NCBI RefSeq assembly: GCF_026342835.1
Contig: NZ_JAPEMI010000002.1
Span: forward strand, 1,178,001 to 1,242,000
Direction of reading: 5' to 3'
From: Streptomyces sp. NBC_00154
GTDB taxonomy: Bacteria > Actinomycetota > Actinomycetes > Streptomycetales > Streptomycetaceae
Length of the DNA stretch: 64,000 bases
The position numbers and the translations under genes are program-made. The notes under the pieces are model-generated. The model saw only the letters and a program-made list of their open reading frames with translations. It made no database searches and was not told where the DNA came from. Below, in pieces: positions 36,219 through 44,423 of this stretch. Each line of letters starts with the position of its first letter. Positions within the stretch are counted from its first letter, which is position 1.

Positions 36219-36395
36219 GCACAGCACAGTGCTTCCTGTTCGATATTCCTGAGACCTGGGACGAAGCCGACCTCAGTGGCGAAGAGCTGGCCAAGGCAGG
36301 CCAAGGCGCTGGCCACCACCGACGCTCCCCGGGAGAACGCCCTCATCACCGACATGTTCCGTCAGGGCCGCGAGCTCAACAGGGCGGCACGCTGA
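36215..36395 (+). pseudogene. small hypothetical protein, frameshifted, second of a coupled pair
   Basis: Starts MSTAQCFLFDIPETWDEADL, SGEELAKA at ATG 36215. One shift near 36295 gives a coherent tail, AKALATTDAPRENALITDMF, RQGRELNRAAR, stop at 36395. Unshifted, the frame wanders into low-quality sequence. Unknown function; it overlaps the preceding gene by four bases. Confidence 0.5.
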
Positions 36396-36879
36396 TGGTC
36401 TGCGGGGGAGTGTCAGTTGGGCATCGTCATCTGAGTGTCAGTGGTACAGGTTCAGTGACCTGGTGGTTGGTGCTGACGGGTGGTGCTCACCTGTTGCTGA
36501 CATGAGTGACGCAGGGCCATGTCATTCTCACGCAGACCGCTATAGCGGATGCAGAGTTTGCGCTGGTCAGAGCGTGAGTTCCATGCTGTGGAGGTGGGCC
36601 CCGTCCGGTCGGTGGCGCGGAACGTATCCAGCACGGTTAGCCCTGGCAGCCAGCGACTGGTACGTGGACGGCGGCAGCGACAGTGCATGATGGCTCTTGC
36701 GCGTCCAGGCTGGCTGGTGCCGGGGCTGCAGCGGCCGGGTTGTTGGGGCGGCCCGGCGAGGTCAGTTCGGGGGAGGGCGGTGGCGTGAGCCGAGACCGCA
36801 TGTCGGTGAGACCCCGTAGGGGGACAGTCCACGTGATTGATGTGTCCGTGAAGCCCTCCAGGGCATTCGCCCAGTGGTA
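36396..36879. other. intergenic stretch without a supported gene
   Basis: Nothing recognisable on either strand; codon bias is absent in the open frames. Confidence 0.4.
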
Positions 36880-37240
36880 TTCCTCTTCGACCGCGAGCAG
36901 GCACGGAAGGACACGAGGTACTCAGCCGGCCGCGACCGCAGGTGCCGATCCAGCACCTCACGGAACTCCGCGATCGTGCCAGCGCAGTCCGCCAGCAGAT
37001 CATCGCAGCCGTGCCGCCCGGCCGCGCGTTCCATGATCTTCCCGGCCAGGGCACGCGCCTTTGCGGTTGCCTGGCGCGAGGCGCGGCATGGCGGCGAAAC
37101 TGGCCGGGGAAACAAGGTCATGCTCCAGGACGAGCTGGCAACCCAGCTCCTTCCACGCTTCAGTGTCGTCCTGGCGCTCCACCCGCTCCAAGAGCTCGGG
37201 AACGCGATCAACCTCGAATCAGCAGTCGTGCATCTATGCC
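36880..37240 (-). pseudogene. conserved hypothetical gene, frameshifted
   Basis: Minus strand: FEVDRVPELLERVERQDDTE, AWKELGCQLVLEHDLVSPAS, FAAMPRLAPGNRK, then after one shift ARALAGKIMERAAGRHGCDD, LLADCAGTIAEFREVLDRHL, RSRPAEYLVSF. The two halves join smoothly, so this was one protein of at least 110 residues. No function is recognised. It lies head-to-tail behind the truncated AIPR gene. Confidence 0.5.
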
Positions 37241-37344
37241 CAGTTCATTACCTGGGCATTGAACCTTCCCAAGGCGGCCAGGAGCGACCCGGCCTCCCAC
37301 CTCTGTTGCGGCGGCACCTTCGCGACCCGTCGGACACGCCCTGA

Positions 37345-38091
37345 CTAGTGCTCGATGTGGAAGCGGCTTTGTGCGATGACGGATTGGCGGACCCGGTTGG
37401 TGAATTCAGGGCTGCGGGCGATTCGGTCGACGCCGCCGGCCTTGTTGCTGCGCAGGGCGGACTTGAAGTTCTGGTCGAGGAGCCCGGTCATGCGTTCCAT
37501 GAGGTCGGTGTCGAGATGGTCGAGGTCGATGTTGAGGAGGTCGCGTGTGGTGGGCTGCCGTAGCCGGGTGAGGGCGTAGGCCGACACGCCGGCGAGTGCG
37601 TAGAGCCAGTTCTCGACGGTTTCTCCCAGCAAAGGCCGGTCCTCGGCGTACTGGATCAGGAAGCGGCGCAGGCGGGTATGCACGTCCAGCGTGAGGCGGT
37701 AGAGGTCGAGGTCGTGCTTGGGGGAGAAGATCTGGATGTAGTGCTTGTCGTCCAGCAGCAGGGCTTTGGAGTGCCGCAATGCCGTGTGCAGTTCGCGAAG
37801 CGTGAAGGCGGTGAACTCGCGTGCCAATCGGGCCATGCTGACGACCTGGTCGAGAGGAAAGCCGAGGTTGCGGTAGTAGCCGGCCCGGCGTTCATAGTGG
37901 TAGCCGCCACCATGGGCAAGGCTCTCCTCGATATCCTTCTGGATGGACTCCGTAGCCCGCAGCGCCCCTGCGGGTAGCTGTGTCTGACTGTTCGTGGCGC
38001 GGATGATCCTGTCCCGTGTGGTGCCTGCCTCCGGCGCGACGACGATCTTGACCAGCAGAGACCTGTCGAGGCAATCATTCAGTAGGTAATC
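37345..38091 (-). pseudogene. AIPR-family (abortive infection) protein, N-terminus lost to IS66
   Basis: The minus-strand frame up to the IS66 end reads CLDRSLLVKIVVAPEAGTTR, DRIIRATNSQTQLPAGALRA, TESIQKDIEESLAHGGGYHY, ERRAGYYRNLGFPLDQVVSM. The RIIRATNSQT block and the following RR..YY.N.G motif are hallmarks of AIPR proteins linked to phage resistance. The C-terminus is complete (stop at 37345, about 248 residues left), but the first half is gone. The same frame stays open through the antisense of IS66 but is not coding there. Confidence 0.82.
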
Positions 38092-39761
38092 GGAGCGTGA
38101 CGGTGGCTGCCGTGATGTGACGGTCCGTGAGTGCATGGTGCGTGAGGCGCCGGTCGTCCGGTGTGGTTGGATCTTGCTGTGTCCGAGCTGGAGTCGATGA
38201 CTCGTGACGAGCTGGTCGTGCTCGCACGTGGTCAGGCAGCCCGGTTCGATGAGCAGGCAGTGGTGATCGCCCGTCGGGATGCGCAGATCGCCGTCATGGC
38301 CACGCAACTCGCGGACCTGATGGACAAGTTCGAGCAGCAGGCCCAGGAACTGGCGAGGCTCCAGCATCTGCACTCGCGCAACAGCTCCAACTCCTCGATG
38401 CTGCCCTCGAAGGACGACGGCCCCGGGAATACCCCGCCACGCAAGGAGCGCCGGGCCAAGCCGGGTGGCCGCAGCAGGGGCAAGCAGAAGGGCGCGCCCG
38501 GCACCGCGCTGCGCTGGCACGAGGACGACGCGGTCGACGATCGGCTCGACCGCTTCCCCCAGGGGGCATGCGCCTGCGGGGCGGACCTGTCCGATGCGGT
38601 CGACCTGGGCGTGGTCGACCGCTACCAGCAGCACGAGATCCCGCTGGTGACGGTGACTGTCACCCAGTACGACCAGCACGCGGTGGCCTGCTCCTGCGGC
38701 CGCACCCACACCGCCGAGCGCCCCGGGGGCGCCGGATCCGGCCGCTGCGGGTACGGGCCCAGCCTGCGCGCGTTCGCGGTCTACCTGCTGGTCGTGCACT
38801 TCGTGCCGGTGCACCGGGTTCGCGAGATCCTCACCGCGCTGACCGGCGCCGAACCCTCCATAGGCTTCATCCACGCCCTGCTGGCGCGGGCCGCGTCCCT
38901 GCTGGCGACCTGCGACTTCGTCGTCCGGACCCTGATCACCCTCGCCTTCCCGCTGTGCTGCGACGAGACCCCGCTGAAGGTCGGCCCGGCCACCCCGGCC
39001 GAGGGCAAGGTCGAAGCCAAGGGCTACCTGCACGTCGCCTGCACCGAGCTCTACACCCACTTCCAGCTCGGCGACCGCTTTATGAAGACCTTCCGGCAGT
39101 TCGTCTACCGCGACCTGGAACCCGACGCGGTCATCGTCCATGACCGCTACCAGAACTACGACAGCACTCAACTCGGCGCTCTCAACAACCAGTTGTGCCT
39201 GGCCCACGTGCTCCGGGACCTGGCTGGCGCCGTCGAGCTCTACCCCGAACACGCCTGGCCCACCCAGATCGCCGACGAGCTGCGCGAGCTGATCCACCGG
39301 GCTAACCAGGCCCGGGGACGCGGTGAGCAGGCTCTGCCCGCGCGGATCAAGCAGGTCGCACTGAGGGGCCTGCGGCACGCCGTGCGCATCGGCCAGGCCC
39401 ACACCGCCACGCTGGAGGACATCCGGCCCGGCGCCCGCAAGGCCCGCCTGCTGCTTCAGGCCCTCCGCGAGCGCGAGGACGACTTCCTGCGCTTCACCAC
39501 CGACCTGCGCATCCCGCCGACCTCGAACCAGGCCGAACGCGACCTGCGCCCGTCCAAGATCCAGGAGAAGGTCTCCGGACGGCTGCCTCACCTCGACCGC
39601 GCCAAGGACCGCTACCTGATCCGCGGCGTGCTCTCCACCGCGATCAAGCACGCCGTCAACCCAGTGACCGTACTCCGCGACGCCTTCACCGGCATGTTCT
39701 GGCTACCCCCGGCAGCCACCGCCCCCGCGTGACCACCCCGCCCCCGCGCTCATTTACCTAC
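38092..39761 (+). mobile_element. IS66-family insertion sequence
   Basis: The left end GTAGGTAATCGGAGCG (38092) pairs imperfectly with the inverse of the right end (GTAGGTAAATGAGCG, from 39761). One full transposase is inside, without separate TnpA/TnpB. No clear 8-bp duplication is seen, suggesting later rearrangement next to it. A near-identical inverted partial copy is at 42422-42849. Confidence 0.75.
38161..39732 (+). CDS. IS66-family transposase
   Basis: 523 aa from GTG 38161 (GTG 38179 is also possible). An N-terminal coiled coil (ELESMTRDELVVLARGQAAR ... DLMDKFEQQAQELARLQ) precedes a basic PGGRSRGKQKGAPG segment and a Cys-rich finger (CACGADLSDAV ... ACSCGRTH). The DDE core follows: LCCDETPLK, VIVHDRYQNYDS and the C-terminal LRIPPTSNQAERDLRPSK. 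Full length for the family. Confidence 0.92.
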   Translation: MWLDLAVSELESMTRDELVVLARGQAARFDEQAVVIARRDAQIAVMATQLADLMDKFEQQAQELARLQHLHSRNSSNSSMLPSKDDGPGNTPPRKERRAKPGGRSRGKQKGAPGTALRWHEDDAVDDRLDRFPQGACACGADLSDAVDLGVVDRYQQHEIPLVTVTVTQYDQHAVACSCGRTHTAERPGGAGSGRCGYGPSLRAFAVYLLVVHFVPVHRVREILTALTGAEPSIGFIHALLARAASLLATCDFVVRTLITLAFPLCCDETPLKVGPATPAEGKVEAKGYLHVACTELYTHFQLGDRFMKTFRQFVYRDLEPDAVIVHDRYQNYDSTQLGALNNQLCLAHVLRDLAGAVELYPEHAWPTQIADELRELIHRANQARGRGEQALPARIKQVALRGLRHAVRIGQAHTATLEDIRPGARKARLLLQALREREDDFLRFTTDLRIPPTSNQAERDLRPSKIQEKVSGRLPHLDRAKDRYLIRGVLSTAIKHAVNPVTVLRDAFTGMFWLPPAATAPA

Positions 39762-40040
39762 ATCTTGAGGATCCTCTCTGCGTTCGTGGCACACGGTGTA
39801 GCTCTCCTTGAGGGAGTGATGTCGGGTCGGTGGAGGTTGGGGGACGGAACCTGCCAGAGCATGGACGACTTGGTCATCGACACGCACCCTATAAATATCT
39901 ACCTGGCGCACAGGAAAGTCGTCTGGTCGCGTAGGGGCTGACCTACGGGCCTCCCCAGAGGCCGGTTTCCCACTGGATCTGTCGCCGGATTGGTTGCCCG
40001 AGTACCGTCGGTGTCCTGTGGTCGGAGTGACGAGGGCGGA
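39762..40040. other. junction between IS66 and the SecA-like gene
   Basis: No gene supported. The remaining N-terminal part of AIPR is not readable here. GAGGG just before 40041 is the likely ribosome-binding site of the SecA-like gene. Confidence 0.4.
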
Positions 40041-42416
40041 ATGGCTGGGATCAGCTGGCTGCGGCCAGGTCGGAACAGGACAGCAGGCGCGCGGATACTG
40101 GAGCACAGCCGCACGGTGGTCGCTGCGGCGAACGCCCTGGAGGCCACGGTACGGGCATACACCGACCAGGGCTTGCGCGCATTTGCCGACGAGCTGCGCC
40201 AACGCCACTGCGACGGGGCCACGTTGGACGCGCTGCTGCCCGAAGCGGCTGCGGTGGTCCGTGAGACCGCGCACTGCGTTCTCGGCCTCCGCCTGGAGGA
40301 CGTGCAGCTCATGGGCGGCAGCGCGCTGCACCTCGGCTCCATGGTGGAGATGAGAACCGGCGAGGGCAAGACGCTGACGATCACGATTCCGACGTTTCTG
40401 CACGCCCTGTCAGGGCGGGGCGTCCACGTCATGACCGCGAACGACTACCTGGCCGAGCGGGACGCGGCCCTGACCGAGCCGGTCTACCAGGCGCTCGGGC
40501 TGACCTGCGGACTCGCCGTCCGACCGGCCCATGGCAATCCCGTACCGGCGGAGCGTCGCGCCGCCTACGCCGCCGACGTCACCTACGGGACGCCGTACGA
40601 ACTGGCCTACGACTACCTGCGTGACACCCGCGTCTGGTCCAGTGACGAGACCGTGCAGCGCGGCCGGCACCTGGCCGTCGTCGACGAGGCCGACCTTCTC
40701 CTCTTCGACGAGGCAGGCGCCTCGCCGGTGCTCTCGCGCAACGTGGCTGGCACCGATCCGGCCTACGCCAAGATGACGCCCGTCGTCCAACGGCTCCGTC
40801 CCGGCCTGCACTACACCGTCGACCCGGCCCGGAAGTTGGTCACCCTGACCGAAGCGGGAACCGAGCGGATCGAGGACCTGCTCGGTGTGGCTGACCTCCA
40901 CCGGACAGCGGGCGCCCGTCTCCTGCGCACACTCGACAACGTGCTCCGGGCCAAGGAGGTCTTCCAGCGCGACCGGGACTACCTGGTCGAGAACGGTGCC
41001 GTCGAAACCCTCAATACGCGCACCGGCCGGATCACGGCCAACGGTGCCTTCGGCGGCGGGTTGATGCAGGCGATCGCCGCCAAGGAGGGACTCCCGATCC
41101 CACAGGAGGAGGAGAAGCTCGCCACCGTCACCCTGCATGGGTTCCTGCGCGGCTACGAGCAACTCACCGCGATCACCGGTGTCGCCACTGAGGCCGAGGC
41201 CTACCGGCGCGTCTACGGGCTGGAGACCGTCCGGATACCGACCCACAGGCCGGTCAGGCGCGTCGACCAGCCGGCCCGGTACTACCCGGACGACCGGGCT
41301 CGGCTCGATGCCGCGATCGGGCTGACGGCTGCGCGCCGCGCCGCCGGACAGCCGGTACTACTCGGCACCGCGTCGATCAACCAGTCCGAGCAGGTGTCCG
41401 CCGCGCTCACCACCGCAGGCATCCCGCACACGGCTGTGAGCGCGAAGAACCACATCGAGGAAGCGGAGCTCATCGCGCGGGCGGGGCGCGTCGGAGCGGT
41501 CACCGTGGTGACCCGGATGGTCGGGCGTGGTGTGGACATCCGGCTCGGCGGCGACGACCCCGCCGAGCACGACGCGATCGTCCGAAGCGGCGGCCTGTTC
41601 GTCCTGGCCCTGGACCTCTACGAGACCCGGCGGCTCGAACTGCATATGCGCGGCCGGGCCGGCCGCCGGGGCGACCCCGGCGAGTCGGCGGTGTATCTCG
41701 CAGTGACCGATGAGTCACTGGTGAAACTGGTCGGCCCCAAGCACATAGGGATGCTGGCGAGCATCGCTCGCGACCCGAACAACCACTCGCGGCTGACCAA
41801 CTATGCGTTGGAAAGGGCACTCGACAACCGGACCGCGATGCAGGTGGAGCAGTTGAGTGCCTCAGTGCGCTACGACGACGTCGCCCAAGGACAGTTCGAC
41901 CGGATCTGTCGGCAGCGGCGCAACCTCCTGGAGGGCGGCAACGTACGCGAGTGGGTACGAACTGCCATCGACGACGTAGTGGGACGGCTCACCGCAGCGT
42001 CGCAACCGGGGGCGGAGGGTGCCGAGCAACTGCGCCGGGCCCTCGCCGACCTCTACCCCATCAGCATCAGCACGGTGACCCTGGCCGCGCTGCGGGGCGA
42101 CGATCTCACCGCGAGGGTGCGCGCCGACGTGCGGAGCGCCTACGAACGGCGGGAGGGCGAGCTCACCGCTCCAGTGCTGGAGGAGCTGGAACGCCGCGTC
42201 CAGGCGTCAGTCACCGACAGGTGCTGGCCGGAACACCTCCAGGCGCTCGCCGACATGAGTGCCGACACCGCCCTGTACTCCCTGACCGGCAGCGACCCCC
42301 TGGCCCGCTACCAGCTTGAGGCTGCACGGCAGTTCACCGAGCTGACCCGGCAGATCGAGCAGGAGACCGTCGGCTACCTGTTCAACCTGGAGGTGACAGC
42401 TGAACCCGCAGAATAG
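40041..42416 (+). CDS. secA2: SecA-like preprotein translocase ATPase (accessory SecA2 type)
   Basis: 791 aa from ATG 40041 (GAGGG before it; the frame is open from 39990). The DEAD motor is complete: Walker A MRTGEGKT (Arg105-Thr111), TANDYLAERDA, YGTPYELAYDYLRD, Walker B VVDEAD (Asp215), TRMVGRGVDIRLGG, and motif VI MRGRAGRRGDPGES (about 535-548). A preprotein-binding region lies between 225 and 370. It is about 150 residues shorter than housekeeping Streptomyces SecA and ends after the helical scaffold (RQIEQETVGYLFNLEV) without the C-terminal CxCxSGxxxxxCH zinc finger, as in SecA2-type proteins. It lies between IS66 and an inverted IS66 piece; an extra SecY is 2 kb away. Confidence 0.88.
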   Translation: MAGISWLRPGRNRTAGARILEHSRTVVAAANALEATVRAYTDQGLRAFADELRQRHCDGATLDALLPEAAAVVRETAHCVLGLRLEDVQLMGGSALHLGSMVEMRTGEGKTLTITIPTFLHALSGRGVHVMTANDYLAERDAALTEPVYQALGLTCGLAVRPAHGNPVPAERRAAYAADVTYGTPYELAYDYLRDTRVWSSDETVQRGRHLAVVDEADLLLFDEAGASPVLSRNVAGTDPAYAKMTPVVQRLRPGLHYTVDPARKLVTLTEAGTERIEDLLGVADLHRTAGARLLRTLDNVLRAKEVFQRDRDYLVENGAVETLNTRTGRITANGAFGGGLMQAIAAKEGLPIPQEEEKLATVTLHGFLRGYEQLTAITGVATEAEAYRRVYGLETVRIPTHRPVRRVDQPARYYPDDRARLDAAIGLTAARRAAGQPVLLGTASINQSEQVSAALTTAGIPHTAVSAKNHIEEAELIARAGRVGAVTVVTRMVGRGVDIRLGGDDPAEHDAIVRSGGLFVLALDLYETRRLELHMRGRAGRRGDPGESAVYLAVTDESLVKLVGPKHIGMLASIARDPNNHSRLTNYALERALDNRTAMQVEQLSASVRYDDVAQGQFDRICRQRRNLLEGGNVREWVRTAIDDVVGRLTAASQPGAEGAEQLRRALADLYPISISTVTLAALRGDDLTARVRADVRSAYERREGELTAPVLEELERRVQASVTDRCWPEHLQALADMSADTALYSLTGSDPLARYQLEAARQFTELTRQIEQETVGYLFNLEVTAEPAE

Positions 42417-42421
42417 ACTCA

Positions 42422-42849
42422 GCAGGCGCATGCCCCCTGGGGGAAGCGGTCGAGCCGATCGTCGACCGCGTCGTCCTCGTGCCAGCGCAGCGCGGTGCCG
42501 GGCGCGCCCTTCTGCTTGCCCCTGCTGCGGCCACCCGGCTTGGCCCGGCGCTCCTTGCGTGGCGGGGTATTCCCGGGGCCGTCGTCCTTCGAGGGCAGCA
42601 TCGAGGAGTTGGAGCTGTTGCGCGAGTGCAGATGCTGGAGCCTCGCCAGTTCCTGGGCCTGCTGCTCGAACTTGTCCATCAGGTCCGCGAGTTGCGTGGC
42701 CATGACGGCGATCTGCGCATCCCGACGGGCGATCACCACTGCCTGCTCATCGAGCCGGGCTGCCTGACCACGTGCGAGCACGACCAGCTCGTCACGAGTC
42801 ATCGACTCCAGCTCGGACACAGCAAGATCCAACCACACCGGACGACCGG
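42422..42849 (-). mobile_element. partial IS66, inverted relative to 38092-39761
   Basis: The first 139 codons of the IS66 transposase plus a few upstream bases are repeated on the minus strand, almost identical to 38149-38578 (one amino-acid difference, ARFDEQ to ARLDEQ). It stops abruptly at both sides: five bases after the secA2 stop, and at the end of the next IS (42850/42851). It cannot encode a functional enzyme. Confidence 0.92.
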
Positions 42850-42850
42850 C

Positions 42851-44041
42851 TGTGGGGCTCGCAAAGTCATCGCTGCTGGTGGGAGCCCCCGTGCAAGGCC
42901 CTCGGTGGTGGCTGGGATGCTGCACCCCGTGATCATCTCGATCCTGTACCGGGCCACCCGGGCGTTGCTGTCCGTGCCTGCGGTGCTGCTGCGCCGGGAC
43001 ACGGTCAAGGACGCCGAACTGCTGGTGCTGCGGCACGAGAACGCGGTGCTGCGACGACAGCTCAGCGGTCCGGTCCGCTACGAGCCCGCAGACCGGTTCT
43101 GGCTGGCCGCGTTGTCGTCGCTGATACCGCGCCGCCGCTGGAGCGGTGTCTTCCCGGTCACGCCGGGGACGCTGCTGGCCTGGCACCGCGGGCTGATCGT
43201 CGGCAAGTGGGACTACTCCGACAGACGCCGACGCACCGGGCGCCCTCCCACGGCCGCCGCGCTCAAGAAGCTGGTTCTGCGTCTGGCGCAGGAGAACCCG
43301 CGATGGGGCCACCGGCGGATCCAGGGTGAACTGGCCTGGCTGGGGCATCCAATCGCGCCGTCCACGGTGTGGGAGATCCTGCACGCGGCCGGCATCGGCC
43401 CGGCCCCGCGCCGTACCGGCCCGAGCTGGCGCGAGTTCCTCTCCACCCAAGCCGAGGGGATCATCGCGGCGGACTTCTTCCACGTGGACACCGTGACCGG
43501 CAGGCGGCTGTACGCGCTGGCGTTCCTTGAGCACGGCACCCGCAGGCTCCACCTCACCGGCGTCACCGCCCACCCCACCGGGCAGTGGGCGACCCAGCAG
43601 GCCCGCAATCTCGCCGCCGACCTCGGCACCCGCGTCGAGTCGCTGCGCTTCGTTCTTCGCGACCGCGACAGCAAGTACACCGACGCCTTCGACGCCGTCT
43701 TCGAAGCCGAGGGCACCGAGGTGCTGCTCAGCGCACCTCGGGCGCCGCGCATGAATGCCCACTGCGAGCGAGTAATCGGCACGATCCGGCGCGAGGCCCT
43801 CGACCATATCCTGATCATGAACGAGGCCCACGCTCGACAGGTCCTCGCCGAGTATCAGGAGCACTACAACTGCCACCGGCCACACCGATCACGAGACCAA
43901 CGACCACCCGAAGCCCCGGAACAGCCAGCGGTGTTGCACGATCGCGTGCCCCGCAGGCTCCTGCGCACCCGTCCTCGGCGGGGTCATCAACGAGTACCGA
44001 TACGCGGCTTGAGCTGCAGCGATCACTTTTCGAGCCCCACA
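42851..44041 (+). mobile_element. insertion sequence with integrase-type transposase (IS3/IS481-like)
   Basis: Ends TGTGGGGCTCGCAAAGTCAT... (42851-42876) and the inverse at 44016-44041 agree at 24 of 26 positions. There is no obvious target duplication, and the left side abuts the cut IS66 piece. This fits insertion into IS66 followed by deletion. Confidence 0.85.
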
Positions 44042-44071
44042 GGGGCAGGCTTGCGCGGCAGAACGGGCTGA
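42917..44071 (+). CDS. integrase core domain transposase
   Basis: About 384 aa from ATG 42917; upstream codons belong to the IS66 antisense and are excluded. The HTH/HTH_21-like N-terminal part (LKKLVLRLAQENPRWGHRRI, QGELAWLGHPIAPSTVWEIL) precedes the rve core: AADFFHVDTVTGRR (Asp), FVLRDRDSKYTDAF (Asp), PRMNAHCERVIGTIRREALD (Glu). The frame runs about 30 bases past the right inverted repeat. Looks functional. Confidence 0.88.
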   Translation: MLHPVIISILYRATRALLSVPAVLLRRDTVKDAELLVLRHENAVLRRQLSGPVRYEPADRFWLAALSSLIPRRRWSGVFPVTPGTLLAWHRGLIVGKWDYSDRRRRTGRPPTAAALKKLVLRLAQENPRWGHRRIQGELAWLGHPIAPSTVWEILHAAGIGPAPRRTGPSWREFLSTQAEGIIAADFFHVDTVTGRRLYALAFLEHGTRRLHLTGVTAHPTGQWATQQARNLAADLGTRVESLRFVLRDRDSKYTDAFDAVFEAEGTEVLLSAPRAPRMNAHCERVIGTIRREALDHILIMNEAHARQVLAEYQEHYNCHRPHRSRDQRPPEAPEQPAVLHDRVPRRLLRTRPRRGHQRVPIRGLSCSDHFSSPTGAGLRGRTG

Positions 44072-44194
44072 GGGCCGACATTTGGCGGCCGCCGGGGCCT
44101 ACGTCCGGGGCTATTCGATGCGCCGCACGTGGCGCTGATGGTCTGACGGTATCCGATGCGGGGTTTGTGGATCTGGGGTGGCGGATGCCGCAGG

Positions 44195-44345
44195 AGACCC
44201 GCACGGATGAAGACGTGGAAGATCCTCCGCGACTGTCGCCTGACAGGCGAGCGCTTCCACCACGCCATGCTCGGCATCGCCCGTATGCACAACCTCGCCC
44301 TCGCCGATAGGCGAGCGAGCGGCAACACGAAGACCGAGCATGCTC
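44195..44345 (+). pseudogene. DDE_Tnp_4-type (IS5) transposase C-terminal relic
   Basis: MKTWKILRDCRLTGERFHHA, MLGIARMHNLAL closely resembles the family tail (MKNWKILRDYR ... GIAHLHNLAL). Nothing of the catalytic core precedes it. Confidence 0.65.
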
Positions 44346-44423
44346 GAGGCGACTCGGAGATCATTTACGGGACAGCCCTCAGGCTGCAGGGATGGATGCC
44401 GCATCGCAGCATCCACGGAGGCA

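Noticed and set aside
37345..39651. A 768-codon minus-strand open frame that would fuse AIPR to a long N-terminal region
   Set aside because: Everything above about 38091 is the antisense of the IS66 transposase; it is open only because of GC codon bias. Only the part below 38091 is coding.
42419..43885. 488-codon minus-strand frame across the integrase-type IS and IS66 piece
   Set aside because: Its upper two thirds are antisense to the integrase-type transposase. Only the last 139 codons are real IS66 sequence, and these are truncated.
42840..44050. Target duplication for the integrase-type IS
   Set aside because: Flanking bases (ACCGGC on the left, GGGGCA on the right) do not match; flanking deletion is more likely.
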